A DNA stretch of 64,000 bases, from positions 47,753 through 111,752 of the forward strand of contig CAIJOY010000047.1 in assembly GCA_903822425.1 (NCBI GenBank). Reading direction: 5' to 3'. Origin of the DNA: an uncultured Actinomycetes bacterium. GTDB lineage: Bacteria > Actinomycetota > Actinomycetes > Nanopelagicales > Nanopelagicaceae. Position 1 is the stretch's first letter. Every line of letters starts with the position of its first letter. The position numbers and the translations under genes are program-made. Below the pieces are notes generated by a model. That model had not been told where the DNA came from. It saw nothing but the letters and a program-made list of their open reading frames with translations, and searched no databases. Of this stretch, positions 24,546 to 36,608 are shown piece by piece.

Positions 24546-26893
24546 TGAGCGCAGAAGTTGTTGACATGATCACTGTCGTAATCGATGGCTTTGAAATCAC
24601 TGTGCCTAAAGGAACTCTCGTCATTCGCGCTGCTGAAAAACTTGGAATTCAAATTCCAAGATTTTGTGATCATCCACTTCTTGAGCCGGTTGGTGCATGT
24701 CGCCAATGTTTAGTTGATATTGAAATTAACGGCCGCGCATTTCCAAAACCACAAGCCTCTTGCACTATCCCAGTGGAAACGGGAATGATCGTAAAAACGC
24801 AATTGACATCTGCTGTTGCCAAGAAAGCGCAAGAAGGCGTGATGGAGCTTTTGTTGATGAACCACCCACTTGATTGTCCAGTGTGCGATAAGGGTGGTGA
24901 GTGCCCGTTGCAGAATCAGGCAATGAGTACTGGTCGTTCAGAGTCGCGTTTCACGGGAGTTAAAAGGACATTTGAAAAACCTATTCACATTTCAACACAA
25001 GTATTGCTCGACCGTGAACGTTGCGTCTTATGCGCCCGTTGTACTCGATTCTCTGATCAAATCGCCGGAGATCCATTCATCACTTTGAATGAACGTGGAG
25101 CTCTGCAGCAAGTAGGTATTTATGAGAATCAACCTTTCGAATCTTATTTCTCGGGTAATACAGTTCAGATCTGTCCAGTAGGTGCATTAACTGGCGCCTC
25201 TTATCGATTCCGTGCCCGTCCGTTTGATTTGGTCTCAACGCCTTCTGCTTGCGAACATTGCGCATCAGGTTGTTCTCTTCGTACCGATGTTCGACGCGGG
25301 AAAACTCTGCGCCGCCTAGCTGGTGATGATGCTGAAGTTAACGAAGAATGGAACTGCGATAAGGGTCGATGGGCTTTTGTATACACAAACGCCCACGATC
25401 GCTTAACTGAACCAATGATTCGTGATGCATCCGGCGAACTGCGTCCTGCGTCTTGGCCTGAAGCCCTTGCTGTTGCTGCTGCCGGACTTGCAGGCAAAAC
25501 GGCGGCTGTACTTACCGGTGGTCGAGTGAGCGTTGAAGATGCTTACGGTTACAGCAAGTTTGCTCGCGTAAGCCTTAACACCAATGACATTGATTTCCGT
25601 TCTCGTATTTCCTCTGTCGAAGAAGATGAATTCCTTGCCACAAAAACTCTTACTCTTAAAACTTCTTACCGTGATATTGACCGAGCAGATTCTGTGCTCT
25701 TAGTTGCTTTTGAACCAGAGGAAGAATCACCAATTGTTTTCTTACGCATTAACAAGCAAGTACATAAGCGATCACTAAAAGTTACTGCGATTGCAAGCAA
25801 ACTCTCAATCGGTAACGAGAAATTGAAATCAAATTTCATCTGCGTTGCTCCAGGACTTGAAGCTCAAGCGGTGGCAAATCAGGAACTAACTGCAAAATCT
25901 GTCATTCTCGTAGGAGAGCGAGCATCTGAGAGTGTCGGGTTACTTTCAGCTGTCGTAGCTCTTGCAGAAAAAACTGGAGCTAAAATCGCATGGATTCCTC
26001 GTCGTTCTGGTGAGCGTGGTGCAATTGCTGCTGGCGCCATTGGACAGTTATTGCCAGGTGGGCGTTTAGTCAGCGATGCTGCCGCTCGAGTTGATGTTGC
26101 GGCTGTGTGGGGCGTTGCAACTTTACCAACTGCTCTCGGTCGTAATGCAAAGGAAATAATTTCTAGTGTTAACGAAGGCAAAATCGGTGCGTTAGTTGTT
26201 GGCGGTATTGATCCACTTGATTCAGAAGATCATCAGGCGACTCTTGCTGCGCTTAAGAAAGCATTTGTTGTCTCCCTAGAAATTCGTCCAAGTGCCGTGA
26301 CGCAGTTGGCTGATGTAGTTCTACCCGTTGCTGTAGTTTCCGAGAAGTCGGGCTCATTCCTAAACTGGGAAGGTCGTGCTCGCGCATTTGATGCGGCAGT
26401 TGCCGATTCACTTCAGCGTAGTGACCTTCGTATTTTGTCCATGATTTCAGATCAAATGAAAAAACCGATCAACCTTTCTACAGTCAAAGCTGCTGCAAAA
26501 GAATTTGCCACTCTTGCTTCATGGGATGGCGCATCTTCCACTTTCACATCTTGCGCGCCAATAGCCCAAAAGAAGTTAAGTGCACATGAGGCACTTCTCA
26601 CTTCATGGAGAAGACTTCTTGATGAAGGAACTCTGCAACAAGGCGAAGAAAATCTGGCAGGGACAGCCCGCAAGAGTGTTGTCGTTATTTCCCCCAAACG
26701 CGCTTCAGCTATTGGGGTAGTAGATGGTGACAAGGTGAGAGTTTCAAATGAACATGGAGCAATTGTTTTGCCAGTGCTGGTTGAAATGATCCATGATGAT
26801 GCGGTCTGGCTCCCACGCAATTCTCGCGGCTCGCATCTTCTTGCAACTTTCGGTGTAGCAAGCGGTGCGGTTGTAACGGTGGTGAAGGACTAA
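24545..26893 (+). CDS. nuoG: NADH-quinone oxidoreductase subunit G
   Basis: The 782-aa 75-kDa-type subunit carries several iron-sulfur clusters. The N-terminus has a [2Fe-2S] domain ([15 protein letters not shown]), then [19 protein letters not shown] (His-Cys3 cluster) and [13 protein letters not shown] with a later QICPVGAL. The N7-type motif CEHCASGC plus [12 protein letters not shown] is present, an extra cluster found only in some bacteria. The rest is a molybdopterin-oxidoreductase-like domain, presumably without cofactor, ending in a MopB-type C-terminal barrel ([20 protein letters not shown]). Confidence 0.95.
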   Translation: MSAEVVDMITVVIDGFEITVPKGTLVIRAAEKLGIQIPRFCDHPLLEPVGACRQCLVDIEINGRAFPKPQASCTIPVETGMIVKTQLTSAVAKKAQEGVMELLLMNHPLDCPVCDKGGECPLQNQAMSTGRSESRFTGVKRTFEKPIHISTQVLLDRERCVLCARCTRFSDQIAGDPFITLNERGALQQVGIYENQPFESYFSGNTVQICPVGALTGASYRFRARPFDLVSTPSACEHCASGCSLRTDVRRGKTLRRLAGDDAEVNEEWNCDKGRWAFVYTNAHDRLTEPMIRDASGELRPASWPEALAVAAAGLAGKTAAVLTGGRVSVEDAYGYSKFARVSLNTNDIDFRSRISSVEEDEFLATKTLTLKTSYRDIDRADSVLLVAFEPEEESPIVFLRINKQVHKRSLKVTAIASKLSIGNEKLKSNFICVAPGLEAQAVANQELTAKSVILVGERASESVGLLSAVVALAEKTGAKIAWIPRRSGERGAIAAGAIGQLLPGGRLVSDAAARVDVAAVWGVATLPTALGRNAKEIISSVNEGKIGALVVGGIDPLDSEDHQATLAALKKAFVVSLEIRPSAVTQLADVVLPVAVVSEKSGSFLNWEGRARAFDAAVADSLQRSDLRILSMISDQMKKPINLSTVKAAAKEFATLASWDGASSTFTSCAPIAQKKLSAHEALLTSWRRLLDEGTLQQGEENLAGTARKSVVVISPKRASAIGVVDGDKVRVSNEHGAIVLPVLVEMIHDDAVWLPRNSRGSHLLATFGVASGAVVTVVKD

Positions 26894-28113
26894 TGACAAC
26901 AGCAGAACTCCTAAGCCAAGATCCAGGTTGGCTCATTGCAGTCAAGGGGCTCCTCGTATTCGTATTGTGCGTACTACTGACTCTCATGTCAGTATGGGGA
27001 GAACGTCGCATCGTTGCACGCATGCAAATGCGCGTTGGCCCCAATCGCGTAGGAAAATTTGGATTAGTTCAGGCACTTGCAGATGGTGTAAAGCTGGCAT
27101 TAAAAGAAGATCTCATACCGGCGGCTGCGGATAAAATAGTCTTCATCATTGCTCCAATCATCAGCGCGACGACTTGTTTTATGTCTTTTGCAGTTATACC
27201 TATTACTGGCCCAGTTTCACTCTTCGGACATCAAACAGCCATGCAGCTGACTGATCTGCCAGTCGGAGTTCTCTATGTATTAGCGATTGCTTCGGTTGGT
27301 GTTTATGGAATTGTCTTAGCTGGTTGGTCATCGGGTTCCACTTACCCTCTTCTTGGCGGACTTCGTTCTAGCGCCCAAGTCATATCTTATGAAGTTGCAA
27401 TGGGACTTTCCCTAGTTGCAGTCTTCATTTACGCAGGATCGATGTCCACTTCCGAAATTGTTGCAGCACAATCTCAATGGTGGTTTGCAGTGGTTTTGTT
27501 CCCTTCCTTTGTGATTTATGCAATCTCAATGGTGGGCGAAACTAACCGTGCACCTTTTGACCTAGCAGAAGCTGAAGGTGAACTTGTTGGCGGATTCCAC
27601 ACTGAGTATTCATCACTTAAGTTTGCGCTCTTCTTCTTGGCTGAATACGTCAACATCGTTGCTGTTTCTGCTCTAGCAACCACACTCTTCTTAGGCGGAT
27701 ATCACGCACTTCCTGGTTTAACTTTCACCGAACAATGGCTTGGTGGTTGGTTTACTGGCATCTGGTTCTTCTCTAAAGTTCTTTTCTTCTTCTTTATTTT
27801 CGTATGGTTACGTGGAACTTTGCCTCGATTGCGCTATGACCAATTCATGAAATTTGGTTGGAAAGTATTGATTCCCGTTAGCTTGTTCTGGATCATGATT
27901 GTCTCGACGTTGCGAGTGCTTTCACTTCAGGGGGCGTCGCGAATGATCGTGGTTGCATTTGCAAGCGCAATAGTCTTTGTTGTATTGCTAGTTAATATTG
28001 CCTACGAATCTTCAAAAAAGCGATCTCGAACGATTGTAGAGACAGAACTCCCTGAACCAACTTTTGCTGTTCCAAAAATACCAGCGCCACAATTGGGGGA
28101 ACCACGTGTCTGA
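26893..28113 (+). CDS. nuoH: NADH-quinone oxidoreductase subunit H
   Basis: The 406-aa membrane subunit links the peripheral and membrane arms. Signature regions are [25 protein letters not shown], the acidic quinone-tunnel loop [26 protein letters not shown], and [17 protein letters not shown]-terminal tail of about 40 polar residues ([16 protein letters not shown]) extends past the last helix. Its 3' end overlaps nuoI by 8 bp. Confidence 0.96.
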   Translation: MTTAELLSQDPGWLIAVKGLLVFVLCVLLTLMSVWGERRIVARMQMRVGPNRVGKFGLVQALADGVKLALKEDLIPAAADKIVFIIAPIISATTCFMSFAVIPITGPVSLFGHQTAMQLTDLPVGVLYVLAIASVGVYGIVLAGWSSGSTYPLLGGLRSSAQVISYEVAMGLSLVAVFIYAGSMSTSEIVAAQSQWWFAVVLFPSFVIYAISMVGETNRAPFDLAEAEGELVGGFHTEYSSLKFALFFLAEYVNIVAVSALATTLFLGGYHALPGLTFTEQWLGGWFTGIWFFSKVLFFFFIFVWLRGTLPRLRYDQFMKFGWKVLIPVSLFWIMIVSTLRVLSLQGASRMIVVAFASAIVFVVLLVNIAYESSKKRSRTIVETELPEPTFAVPKIPAPQLGEPRV

Positions 28114-28717
28114 TATCCAACCAACTCGTCGCGATTTAGGTCTTGAGGCAGTTCAATCGGCCCCAGTTAACAATGACGGCCCAGTGAGTTTTGGCAAACA
28201 AATGCTTGGTTTCTGGGTCACTTTCCAAGCTATGTTTAAAAAACCTAACACGGTCCAGTATCCAGAAGTAAAAGAGCCAACAGCACCTCGTTTCCATGGC
28301 CGGCATCAACTCAATCGCCACCCTGATGGTTTAGAAAAATGCATTGGTTGCGAATTATGTGCCTGGGCCTGTCCGGCTGATGCAATTTATGTTGAAGGTG
28401 AATCAAATACCGAAGAGAACAGAATGTCTCCCGGTGAGCGTTACGGCAAGGTTTATCAAATTAATTATTTGCGTTGCGTTTTCTGTGGACTTTGCATTGA
28501 AGCATGTCCAACTCGCGCACTAACTATGACTAACGAATACGAACTAGCGGATGACTCACGCGAGAGTTTGATTTACGAGAAAATGGATCTACTGGCACCA
28601 TTGCAGCAAGGAATGCTGATGCCTCCTCATCCAATGTATCCAGACATGAACGATACGAATTATTACAAAGGCGAAGTGCCAGGATCGCATCCTTCACAAG
28701 AGGTAGCGCATGATTAG
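28106..28717 (+). CDS. nuoI: NADH-quinone oxidoreductase subunit I
   Basis: NuoI holds clusters N6a and N6b in two ferredoxin motifs, [18 protein letters not shown] and [18 protein letters not shown]. The track start (28064) lies well inside nuoH; GTG 28106 gives 203 aa beginning [12 protein letters not shown]. It overlaps nuoJ by 8 bp. Confidence 0.95.
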   Translation: MSDIQPTRRDLGLEAVQSAPVNNDGPVSFGKQMLGFWVTFQAMFKKPNTVQYPEVKEPTAPRFHGRHQLNRHPDGLEKCIGCELCAWACPADAIYVEGESNTEENRMSPGERYGKVYQINYLRCVFCGLCIEACPTRALTMTNEYELADDSRESLIYEKMDLLAPLQQGMLMPPHPMYPDMNDTNYYKGEVPGSHPSQEVAHD

Positions 28718-29489
28718 TTCTGCGATCGAAGTCGGGCAGACGCAAACACCCGAAGCGATTCTCTTTTGGGTTCTTGGGCCACTTTCAGTCCTCGCCGCAT
28801 TAGGCATGCTTTTAGTAAAGAAAGCAATCCATTCAGCGCTGCTCTTGGCTTGGGTAATGATCACTTTGGCAATTTTCTATATCGCACAAGATGCTGCATT
28901 TCTTGGGATTGTGCAGATTGTTGTTTATACCGGCGCAGTAATGATGTTGTTCCTCTTTATCTTAATGTTGGTCGGTGTTGATTCATCGGATTCACTCACC
29001 GAAACAATCCGCGGATTGCGTCCGATTGCGATCACCGCTGCGCTGGGCTTTGGTGGCCTGATGGTTTCACTATTAGGACGGGCAACATTAGGCAGAACCT
29101 CAGTTGGCCTATCGCAAGCAAATGTCGATGGAAATGTTCAAGGTTTAGCTGTCCTTTTATTTTCAAAGTATGTCTGGCCTTTTGAAGTAGTTTCAGCTCT
29201 TTTGATTACTGCAGCACTTGGCGCGATGGTGTTAGCGCATAACCACCGCATCATTGCTCGCCCAACACAACGAGATCTTTCCAGAGCCCGCTTTCGTTCT
29301 GGTTCTTTGGCAGATGCTGCAGGGCTTCCAGGTCCTGGTGTTTACGCCCTTCACAACGCAGTAGATGTTCCAGCGCTCTTGCCAGATGGCACAGCTGCTG
29401 CTGCATCCATTTCTGCAACACTCAAGGCGCGCGGTGATGTTATCGATTCACGTCCCTTCCAACTCGAGCGCAAGAGCGAGGAAGAGTAA
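28710..29489 (+). CDS. nuoJ: NADH-quinone oxidoreductase subunit J
   Basis: The 259-aa membrane subunit has five predicted helices; [23 protein letters not shown] is the conserved segment with the pi-bulge Gly. The C-terminal 75 residues after the last helix are hydrophilic and long compared with proteobacterial NuoJ, common in actinobacteria. ATG overlaps nuoI; nuoK starts at its last base. Confidence 0.94.
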   Translation: MISSAIEVGQTQTPEAILFWVLGPLSVLAALGMLLVKKAIHSALLLAWVMITLAIFYIAQDAAFLGIVQIVVYTGAVMMLFLFILMLVGVDSSDSLTETIRGLRPIAITAALGFGGLMVSLLGRATLGRTSVGLSQANVDGNVQGLAVLLFSKYVWPFEVVSALLITAALGAMVLAHNHRIIARPTQRDLSRARFRSGSLADAAGLPGPGVYALHNAVDVPALLPDGTAAAASISATLKARGDVIDSRPFQLERKSEEE

Positions 29490-29788
29490 TGAACGCAGCC
29501 AATTATTTATATGTGTCTGCCCTCCTTTTCACGATTGGTGCCATAGGAGTCGTCGTACGACGCAATGCGATTGTGGTTTTCATGTGTGTAGAGCTCATGC
29601 TCAATGCAGCAAATTTGTCCTTCGTTACTTTTGCTCGCATAAATGGCAACCTAGAAGGTCAAGTTGTTGCGTTCTTCACAATGGTTGTCGCAGCATGCGA
29701 AGTCGTAGTTGGGCTGGCAATTATCGTCACCATTTATCGTTCACGGCGATCGGCATCAGTTGATGATGCCAGTTTGTTGAAACGGTGA
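29489..29788 (+). CDS. nuoK: NADH-quinone oxidoreductase subunit K
   Basis: A 99-aa, three-helix proton-channel subunit with conserved acidic residues in helix 2 ([14 protein letters not shown]) and helix 3 ([19 protein letters not shown]). The length is standard. Start and nuoJ stop share one base (TAATG). Confidence 0.95.
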   Translation: MNAANYLYVSALLFTIGAIGVVVRRNAIVVFMCVELMLNAANLSFVTFARINGNLEGQVVAFFTMVVAACEVVVGLAIIVTIYRSRRSASVDDASLLKR

Positions 29789-29792
29789 CCAA

Positions 29793-31682
29793 GTGATTAG
29801 TAACTTGCCTATTTATCTCATCGCACTTCCTCTTTTTGGTTCTGCCGTGTTGTTGCTGGGAGGAAGAAAGACTGATCGCTGGGGGCACATTTTTGCCACG
29901 CTGATGTCGGCTGCCTCATTTGGGGTTGGTGCTTATCTGCTGACAATTATGTTGAGCAAATCCAATAGTGAACGCGCAATTACCCAAAAGTTATTTGAAT
30001 GGATTTCAGTCGGAACTTTCAAAGTTAATGCTGGCTTGTTGCTGGATCAACTTTCGATTTGTTTTGTTCTGCTCATTACAGGTGTAGGTACTTTGATCCA
30101 CATCTATTCCATCGCTTACATGTCACATGATCACGATCGACGCAGATTCTTCGCTTACCTCAACTTCTTTATTGCAGCGATGTTGCTCTTGGTTTTAGGT
30201 GATTCTTACCTCAACCTTTATGTCGGTTGGGAAGGCGTAGGTCTTGCGTCTTACCTATTGATTGGTTTCTGGAATCAGAAACCAACATATGCAACTGCCG
30301 CCAAAAAAGCTTTTATTGCCAACCGCGTTGGCGATATGGGTCTATCACTTGCCATCATGATCGCATTTGCAACTCTCGGAACAGTGTCATTTGCTGGAGT
30401 AAAAGAGCATGTAGGGCAGGCATCAACTGGTGCGCTCACGGCTATTGGCATCATGTTGTTAGTTGCAGCAACTGGAAAATCTGCTCAGTTCCCATTACAA
30501 GCATGGTTGGGCGATGCGATGGCTGGTCCAACCCCAGTTTCAGCCCTGATCCATGCAGCAACGATGGTTACAGCTGGCGTGTATTTGATAACGCGATCTA
30601 ATTTTATTTTCGATGCTGCACCTACCGCCCAACTAGCGGTGGCAATTATTGGTGCGATCACTCTCTTATTTGGCGCCGTGATTGGTATGGCCAAAGATGA
30701 CATTAAGAAAGCACTTGCTGCTTCGACAATGTCCCAAATTGGATACATGATTTTGGGTGCAGGCCTAGGGCCCGCTGGTTATGCATTTGCAATCATGCAC
30801 TTGCTTACTCATGGATTCTTCAAGGCTGGAATGTTCCTAGGTGCAGGTTCGGTCATGCATGGCATGAATGATGAAGTGAATATGCGTCGCTATGGGGGAC
30901 TTCGCAAGTTCATGCCAATTACTTTCGCAACATTTGGTCTTGGTTATTTGGCAATTATCGGAGTACCACCCTTTGCTGGTTTTTACTCGAAAGATAAAAT
31001 TATTGAAGTTGCATTTAATACTGGCGGGATAAAAGGCATCACCCTTGGATCTGCAGCTTTGCTAGGTGCAGCAATTACAGCGTTCTATATGACCCGCGTC
31101 GTCATTCTTACATTTGCTGGCGCCAAGCGCTGGGACGAAAAAGCTCATCCTCACGAATCACCATTTCTTATGTGGGGCCCCATGGTCCTACTTGCACTCG
31201 GTTCAGTTTCCTCTGGATTCTTATTCACCCACGGAGATGCGCTACGTAATTGGCTTGCTCCGGTGGTTGAGCCAGTTGCAGTTCATGAAGCTGAAGTATT
31301 GAGCCCAGCGATTGTTTCGATTTTGGCGCTAGTCCTTGTCGCGATCGGTGTGGGTCTAGCGATTGTTAAGTACCTGCTTTCAGATGTTCCTGAAGTTGCT
31401 CCAAAAGATGTCACGGTCTTTACTCGCATCGCTCGTCGCGATCTACTTCAAGATCAATTTAATGAAGCAGTATTTATGCGTCCAGGGCAAGCGCTTACCC
31501 GCGGATTGCTCACTGCTGATCGCTCGGTCATCGATGGAGCAGTGCGCGCAATTGCACGTATGGCCGTTGGGTCCGGAAATATCTTGCGAACGACTCAAAC
31601 AGGATTTGTTCGAAGCTACGCAATGTGGATCGTATTGGGAGCAATTGGCTTAGTTGCCGCGATTTGGATGGTGACGCTATGA
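29793..31682 (+). CDS. nuoL: NADH-quinone oxidoreductase subunit L
   Basis: The 629-aa antiporter-like proton-pumping subunit starts at GTG. Landmarks are [18 protein letters not shown] (key Glu of TM5), [37 protein letters not shown] (Lys/His channel), and [12 protein letters not shown]. The C-terminal amphipathic lateral helix and final anchor helix are retained ([16 protein letters not shown]). nuoM overlaps its stop (ATGA). Confidence 0.95.
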   Translation: MISNLPIYLIALPLFGSAVLLLGGRKTDRWGHIFATLMSAASFGVGAYLLTIMLSKSNSERAITQKLFEWISVGTFKVNAGLLLDQLSICFVLLITGVGTLIHIYSIAYMSHDHDRRRFFAYLNFFIAAMLLLVLGDSYLNLYVGWEGVGLASYLLIGFWNQKPTYATAAKKAFIANRVGDMGLSLAIMIAFATLGTVSFAGVKEHVGQASTGALTAIGIMLLVAATGKSAQFPLQAWLGDAMAGPTPVSALIHAATMVTAGVYLITRSNFIFDAAPTAQLAVAIIGAITLLFGAVIGMAKDDIKKALAASTMSQIGYMILGAGLGPAGYAFAIMHLLTHGFFKAGMFLGAGSVMHGMNDEVNMRRYGGLRKFMPITFATFGLGYLAIIGVPPFAGFYSKDKIIEVAFNTGGIKGITLGSAALLGAAITAFYMTRVVILTFAGAKRWDEKAHPHESPFLMWGPMVLLALGSVSSGFLFTHGDALRNWLAPVVEPVAVHEAEVLSPAIVSILALVLVAIGVGLAIVKYLLSDVPEVAPKDVTVFTRIARRDLLQDQFNEAVFMRPGQALTRGLLTADRSVIDGAVRAIARMAVGSGNILRTTQTGFVRSYAMWIVLGAIGLVAAIWMVTL

Positions 31683-33196
31683 ACTGGTTAACAATGTTGA
31701 TGTTGCTGCCTTTAGTTGGAGCGGGCGTTGTTGCAACGCTTCCTAAATCCAATTCAGCTATTGCTCGTAATGCTGCCTTAGCTACGACGATCATCGTTGC
31801 TGGTGCAACTATTGCGATGGCGATTCAATTCCAACGCGATAACGTGGATATGCAATTTACAGAAAGCTATTCCTGGATCCCTACTTTTGGTATCAAATAC
31901 GCAGTTGGCGTTGACGCCATTGCATTGGTCTTGATTTTGCTCTCTGTCCTTCTTGCTCCAATCGTCATCCTTGCTGGGTGGAATGAAGCACTTGGCGGAC
32001 GTTGGAGTGCAAAAACTTTCTATATTCTCATTCTTGTTCTAGAAACGATGATGATCGGAGTCTTTGCTGCTACCGATGTATTTCTGTTCTATGTATTTTT
32101 CGAAGCAATGTTGGTGCCCGTGTATTTCCTCATCGGTGGATACGGAACTGGACAGCGCTCGGCAGCTGCGGTGAAGTTCTTGCTCTACAGCCTATTCGGC
32201 GGCCTTTTGATGTTGGTTTCCATAATTGCTCTCTATGTTCTATCGGGTGAGCAAGGCGGTCACACTTTCGATACTGCGGCGCTTTCACACTTGAAGATGA
32301 GTTCGATGACTCAAAACCTCTTCTTCTTGGGATTCTTTATCGCATTTGCGATTAAAGCACCCGTTTGGCCATTTCATACTTGGTTACCAGATGCTGCAGC
32401 AGCAGCTACACCCGGTACCTCAGTACTTCTTCTAGGCGTGCTCGATAAAGTTGGAACTTTTGGAATGATTCGTTATTGCTTAACGCTATTTCCTGATGCA
32501 ACTAAAACGTTTACCCCAGTTATTTTAGTTCTTGCGGTCATTTCCATCATCTACGGTGCATTCCTTGCTATAGGACAAACTGATTTGAAACGACTGATTG
32601 CATTTACTTCGATTTCGCACTTCGGTTTTATCACTATGGGAATTTTCGCAATGACTTCTCAAGGCCATTCTGGTGCCACGCTTTATATGTTCAATCACGG
32701 CTTCTCAACGGCGGCACTTTTCCTTGTTGCAGGGTGGATGATTTCTCGTCGCGGCTCTTCAAAAATTGCAGATTTTGGTGGTTTGCAGCGAGTGACGCCA
32801 GTAATGGCTTGGATGTTCTTCTTCGCGGGAATGTCGAGTTTGGCACTTCCTGGACTCTCTAGTTTTGTTAGCGAATTCTTGGTTCTGGTTGGAACATATA
32901 CGCGCTATCCAGTAGCAGCAGTAATTGGCACACTCGGAATTGTTATGGCTGCCTTGTATATCTTAATTCCAATTCAACGTGCCCTTCATGGCCCGGTGAT
33001 GCCTGGTAACGAAGCTCTTTCAGATCTCAATCTGCGCGAAAAAATTGCGATTGCTCCAGTAGTCGCTGTCATAGTTGGACTTGGTTTCTACCCATCTCCA
33101 CTTCTTAATGTCATCAACCCTGGTGCTGTGCACACAATTTCACAAGCAGGCTATAGCGATCCACTTCCACAAATTGATGCAAAGGTGGGTAAATAA
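31679..33196 (+). CDS. nuoM: NADH-quinone oxidoreductase subunit M
   Basis: The antiporter-like subunit; ATG 31679 overlaps the nuoL stop, so the track start (31625) is too long. This gives 505 aa beginning [16 protein letters not shown]. The channel residues are seen in [20 protein letters not shown] (Glu), [32 protein letters not shown] and the later Lys in [18 protein letters not shown]. Confidence 0.95.
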   Translation: MNWLTMLMLLPLVGAGVVATLPKSNSAIARNAALATTIIVAGATIAMAIQFQRDNVDMQFTESYSWIPTFGIKYAVGVDAIALVLILLSVLLAPIVILAGWNEALGGRWSAKTFYILILVLETMMIGVFAATDVFLFYVFFEAMLVPVYFLIGGYGTGQRSAAAVKFLLYSLFGGLLMLVSIIALYVLSGEQGGHTFDTAALSHLKMSSMTQNLFFLGFFIAFAIKAPVWPFHTWLPDAAAAATPGTSVLLLGVLDKVGTFGMIRYCLTLFPDATKTFTPVILVLAVISIIYGAFLAIGQTDLKRLIAFTSISHFGFITMGIFAMTSQGHSGATLYMFNHGFSTAALFLVAGWMISRRGSSKIADFGGLQRVTPVMAWMFFFAGMSSLALPGLSSFVSEFLVLVGTYTRYPVAAVIGTLGIVMAALYILIPIQRALHGPVMPGNEALSDLNLREKIAIAPVVAVIVGLGFYPSPLLNVINPGAVHTISQAGYSDPLPQIDAKVGK

Positions 33197-34717
33197 ATGT
33201 CTGCCTTTACAACCCCAATACTTAATTACTCACTCCTGTTACCAATACTTATCGTTTTGGGAGGAGCGCTGATCGGAGTAATGCTCGAGGCATTTGCTTC
33301 TCGCAAAATTCGTCCCATTGCACAATTGAGTATCACCTTTGGTACTTTGATTTTGGCTCTTGTCCAAGTTTGGCGAATTCGTCACCAATCATCGCTAACG
33401 GCAGCAATGGGATCAGTTGCGATTGATGGTGCGTCAATTTTGGCACAAGGTTCAGTTTTATTGATCGCAATCTTGGGTGTTGCACTTATTGCCGATCAAG
33501 AACATTTTACCGCACTAGCGGCATCACTTCCTGGCTCTTCAGAGGAACGCGAATCAATACAAAGCGGGGAACAGCTAACAGAAATTTATCCACTCACACT
33601 TTTTGCAGTTGCTGGAATGCTCTTGTTCCCAGCATCGAATGATTTGATTACCCTCTTTGTTGCTCTAGAAATGCTTTCCTTACCTTTATATTTAATGGCG
33701 GGGCTTTCTCGCCGGCGACGGTTGCTTTCCCAAGAATCAGCTTTGAAATATTTCTTGCTGGGCGCCTTTTCATCTGCCTTCTTTTTATTCGGCGCTGCTT
33801 ATCTTTACGGTTATTCAGGTAGCGTCTCATTTGCTGGAATTCGAGAAGCAGTAATTGGTGGAAGTGGCAACGACGTCTTCTTGCTCATGGGCATCGCATT
33901 TCTATCTATTGGCCTTCTCTTCAAAGTAGGAGCAGTGCCATTTCATGCATGGACTCCTGATGTGTATCAAGGCGCACCAACACCAGTGACTGCATTTATG
34001 GCAGCAGCCACAAAAGTTGCTGCATTTGGTGCAATGCTTCGAATTTTCTATACCGCACTTGCAAATGCTTACTGGGATTGGCGACCAGTTATGACCACAA
34101 TTGCGATCATCACGATGCTCTTTGGATCCTTTGTTGCAATTGCGCAACGTGATGTGAAGCGCATGTTGGCTTATTCGTCAATTGCTCATGCTGGTTTCTT
34201 ACTCATCGGTGTGATTGCCCTAAACAAAGCTGGACTTGATGCTTCTATCTTCTATTTATTGGCTTACGGCGTCACGACAATCGGTGCATTTGGTGTAGTC
34301 ACACTCGTTCGAGATTCCACGGGCGAGGTAACAGACCTTAAGCGATGGGCAGGACTTGGGAAGCGTTCACCGTTTGCAGCGACCCTATTTGCTGCCTTCC
34401 TTTTAGCTTTTGCTGGTATTCCAATGACTAGTGGATTTATTGGAAAGTTTTCGATCTTCTCTGCAGCCTACGAAAGTGGCAATCACGCCATCGTTATTGT
34501 GGGTGTACTCTCCAGCGCAATCGCTGCATATTTTTACATCAGAGTCATCGTTGTAATGTTTTTTAATGATCCTGTTGAAGATGGAACAACGGTAGTTATC
34601 CCTTCCATTCTTACCCGTTTTGCAGTTACTACGGCATTCGCAGTCACAATCTTCCTGGGCGTGTTTCCCGCTCCGGTACTCAACTTCATTACATCAACGG
34701 CCCTCCTACTCCGCTGA
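33197..34717 (+). CDS. nuoN: NADH-quinone oxidoreductase subunit N
   Basis: The 506-aa antiporter-like subunit starts directly after the nuoM stop. Landmarks are LFVALEMLSLPLYLMAGLSRRR (Glu), LLFKVGAVPFHAWTPDVYQGAPTPVTAFMA and QRDVKRMLAYSSIAHAGFLLIG. The polyprenyl synthase gene starts at its last base, so the quinone-tail enzyme is read with complex I. Confidence 0.95.
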   Translation: MSAFTTPILNYSLLLPILIVLGGALIGVMLEAFASRKIRPIAQLSITFGTLILALVQVWRIRHQSSLTAAMGSVAIDGASILAQGSVLLIAILGVALIADQEHFTALAASLPGSSEERESIQSGEQLTEIYPLTLFAVAGMLLFPASNDLITLFVALEMLSLPLYLMAGLSRRRRLLSQESALKYFLLGAFSSAFFLFGAAYLYGYSGSVSFAGIREAVIGGSGNDVFLLMGIAFLSIGLLFKVGAVPFHAWTPDVYQGAPTPVTAFMAAATKVAAFGAMLRIFYTALANAYWDWRPVMTTIAIITMLFGSFVAIAQRDVKRMLAYSSIAHAGFLLIGVIALNKAGLDASIFYLLAYGVTTIGAFGVVTLVRDSTGEVTDLKRWAGLGKRSPFAATLFAAFLLAFAGIPMTSGFIGKFSIFSAAYESGNHAIVIVGVLSSAIAAYFYIRVIVVMFFNDPVEDGTTVVIPSILTRFAVTTAFAVTIFLGVFPAPVLNFITSTALLLR

Positions 34718-35706
34718 TGTCAGCATTTGGGATACCTAATCTGTCAGATGCGTTGGAGCGGGATGTAACTGAAGGTTTGGTTAAAGTAGAAGAGCTTCTT
34801 GCAAGTCACATAAAAGGAAAGTACCCGTTAGTTGAGGAAACCTCACATCACCTAGTTGCGGCGGGTGGAAAACGCTTGCGACCGCTTTTAACATTACTAA
34901 CTTCTCACCTTGGAAATCCGAGTAACCCTCAGATTATTGAAGCAGCCGTTGTCTGCGAACTCACTCACCTTGCCACTTTGTATCACGATGATGTGATGGA
35001 TGAAGCACCACTAAGACGTGGAGTTCAAAGTGCTAACTCTCGCTGGGGTAACACAATTGCGATATTAACCGGTGATTATTTATTCTCTAAAGCCTCAGAT
35101 TTACTAGCCGATTTAGGTCCTGAAGCGGTGCGACTTCAGGCGCGAACTTTTGAACGCTTAGTGATTGGGCAGATCATGGAAACTCAAGGTCCTGATGCCG
35201 GACAGGATCCGCTTGAGCATTACCTACAAGTTGTTGCAGACAAAACTGGCTCGTTGATTTCAACCAGTGCACGCTTTGGTGCATTACTGTCAAAAGCACC
35301 TAAAGAAATCGTTGAAACCGTTACGCAATTTGGTGAGCAAATTGGTATTGCTTTCCAGCTTGTAGATGATGTCATTGATATCGCTAGCAATTCAGTTGAA
35401 TCGGGCAAGACGCCAGGAACAGATCTTCGCGAAGGTGTGCCAACTTTAGTAACTTTAAATGTATTGAAATCTCAGAATCCTGGGGATCGGGAACTTCAGT
35501 CATTGCTGCGCGCACCTATCGAATCCGAAGAAGTTGTCCAAGAAGTTCTTCTAGCTCTACGTAATCATCCAGCATTAGATGAGTCTCGCCAGCAGCTTTT
35601 ACAAGTTGCACAGAAAGCGCGCTTAGCCCTGGGACCTCTGCCAATCTGTGATGCAACGGGTGCCCTATTTTCACTTTGCGATGCGGTGATTGAGCGCTCT
35701 AACTAA
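34717..35706 (+). CDS. Long-chain polyprenyl diphosphate synthase
   Basis: The 329-aa trans-isoprenyl diphosphate synthase has both Asp-rich motifs, the first in LYHDDVMDEAPLRRG and the second in FQLVDDVIDIASNS, plus GGKRLRPLL for IPP binding. The residues just before the first motif (LATLY) are mostly small, which in the family goes with longer products; a hepta- to nonaprenyl chain for menaquinone is likely but not provable from sequence. It follows nuoN with a 1-bp shared base, an arrangement seen in other actinobacteria. Its 3' end meets the convergent rarD-like gene. Confidence 0.9.
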   Translation: MSAFGIPNLSDALERDVTEGLVKVEELLASHIKGKYPLVEETSHHLVAAGGKRLRPLLTLLTSHLGNPSNPQIIEAAVVCELTHLATLYHDDVMDEAPLRRGVQSANSRWGNTIAILTGDYLFSKASDLLADLGPEAVRLQARTFERLVIGQIMETQGPDAGQDPLEHYLQVVADKTGSLISTSARFGALLSKAPKEIVETVTQFGEQIGIAFQLVDDVIDIASNSVESGKTPGTDLREGVPTLVTLNVLKSQNPGDRELQSLLRAPIESEEVVQEVLLALRNHPALDESRQQLLQVAQKARLALGPLPICDATGALFSLCDAVIERSN

Positions 35707-36602
35707 GAATTTTGAGCTGGAAGATTTCTATTGGTTTTAACTAAGTCAGTTCCAAGGAAGACCAACGCAAACCAGATGAAGCAAAAGCCAACAAGGCGTC
35801 CCAGGGACATTGTTTCGCGATTGATGAGCGTGCCCACCAAGAACATAATCGTAGGACAAATGTATTGCAACAACCCTGTAACTGATAATGGTAAACGAGT
35901 TGTAGCTCCGTTATATGCCAGAAGTGGAATGACTGTGGCAAGACCAGCACACGCGAGCAAGAGTGAAAAACCAAGTGATTGCCCAAATTGTGCCCGACCC
36001 TGAGACTCTAGATAACCCAAATAGATGAGATTGGGCAACAATGCAAAGGTAGTTTCAATAGATAAACCTTCAAGGGCACCTAGATTTAGCGTCTTTTTGA
36101 CCAAACTATAGGTTCCCCAAGATGCAGCAAGTGCAATTGCGATCCAAGGAAGTGCTCCGTACACAATAGTAAGAATTACAACTCCGACGGCGGCAAAGGC
36201 GACAGCAATCCATTGAATTCTGCGCATACGTTCATGGAATATGAAAACACCGAATGCAACATTAACAAGTGGAGTTATGTAGTAACCCAAAGAAGCTTCT
36301 ACAACTCGGTCAACGCTGACTGACCAGATGTATACAGCCCAGTTTACTGTGAGGAAAAGTGAGGAAAGCCCTAACAACGCCAGAGTGCGTGGCTGTTTAA
36401 AGATGGCAAAAGTAGTGCGTAGTTGTTTGAGGCTTGCTAGCAGGATTACACATAAGACCAGCGACCAAATTCCTCGGTTAGCTAGGATTTCGAAAGCCGA
36501 GGCTTTGTGCATGTAATGCCAGAAAAGTGGAAGCAGACCCCAAATGACGTTGGCAGCAACACCGTAGAAAAGCCCAGTTGCGCGGTGTTCGATTTTAGTA
36601 AT
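35703..36602 (-). CDS. rarD: RarD/EamA-family permease with probable ATT start
   Basis: The protein is a ten-helix drug/metabolite transporter of the RarD branch. The track begins at ATG 36512 (269 aa), but the conserved first helix of the family (GLFYGVAANVIWGLLPLFWHY) lies upstream in the same frame and would be lost. That frame is open back to the yajQ TGA at 36609-36611 with no ATG, GTG or TTG in it. The best start is ATT at 36600-36602, preceded by GGTGAG six nt upstream, giving 299 aa, the normal length. CTG or readthrough of the yajQ stop are alternatives. The substrate is unknown. It overlaps the polyprenyl synthase stop by 4 bp. Confidence 0.82.
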   Translation of the reverse strand: MTKIEHRATGLFYGVAANVIWGLLPLFWHYMHKASAFEILANRGIWSLVLCVILLASLKQLRTTFAIFKQPRTLALLGLSSLFLTVNWAVYIWSVSVDRVVEASLGYYITPLVNVAFGVFIFHERMRRIQWIAVAFAAVGVVILTIVYGALPWIAIALAASWGTYSLVKKTLNLGALEGLSIETTFALLPNLIYLGYLESQGRAQFGQSLGFSLLLACAGLATVIPLLAYNGATTRLPLSVTGLLQYICPTIMFLVGTLINRETMSLGRLVGFCFIWFALVFLGTDLVKTNRNLPAQNS

Positions 36603-36608
36603 TGAGTC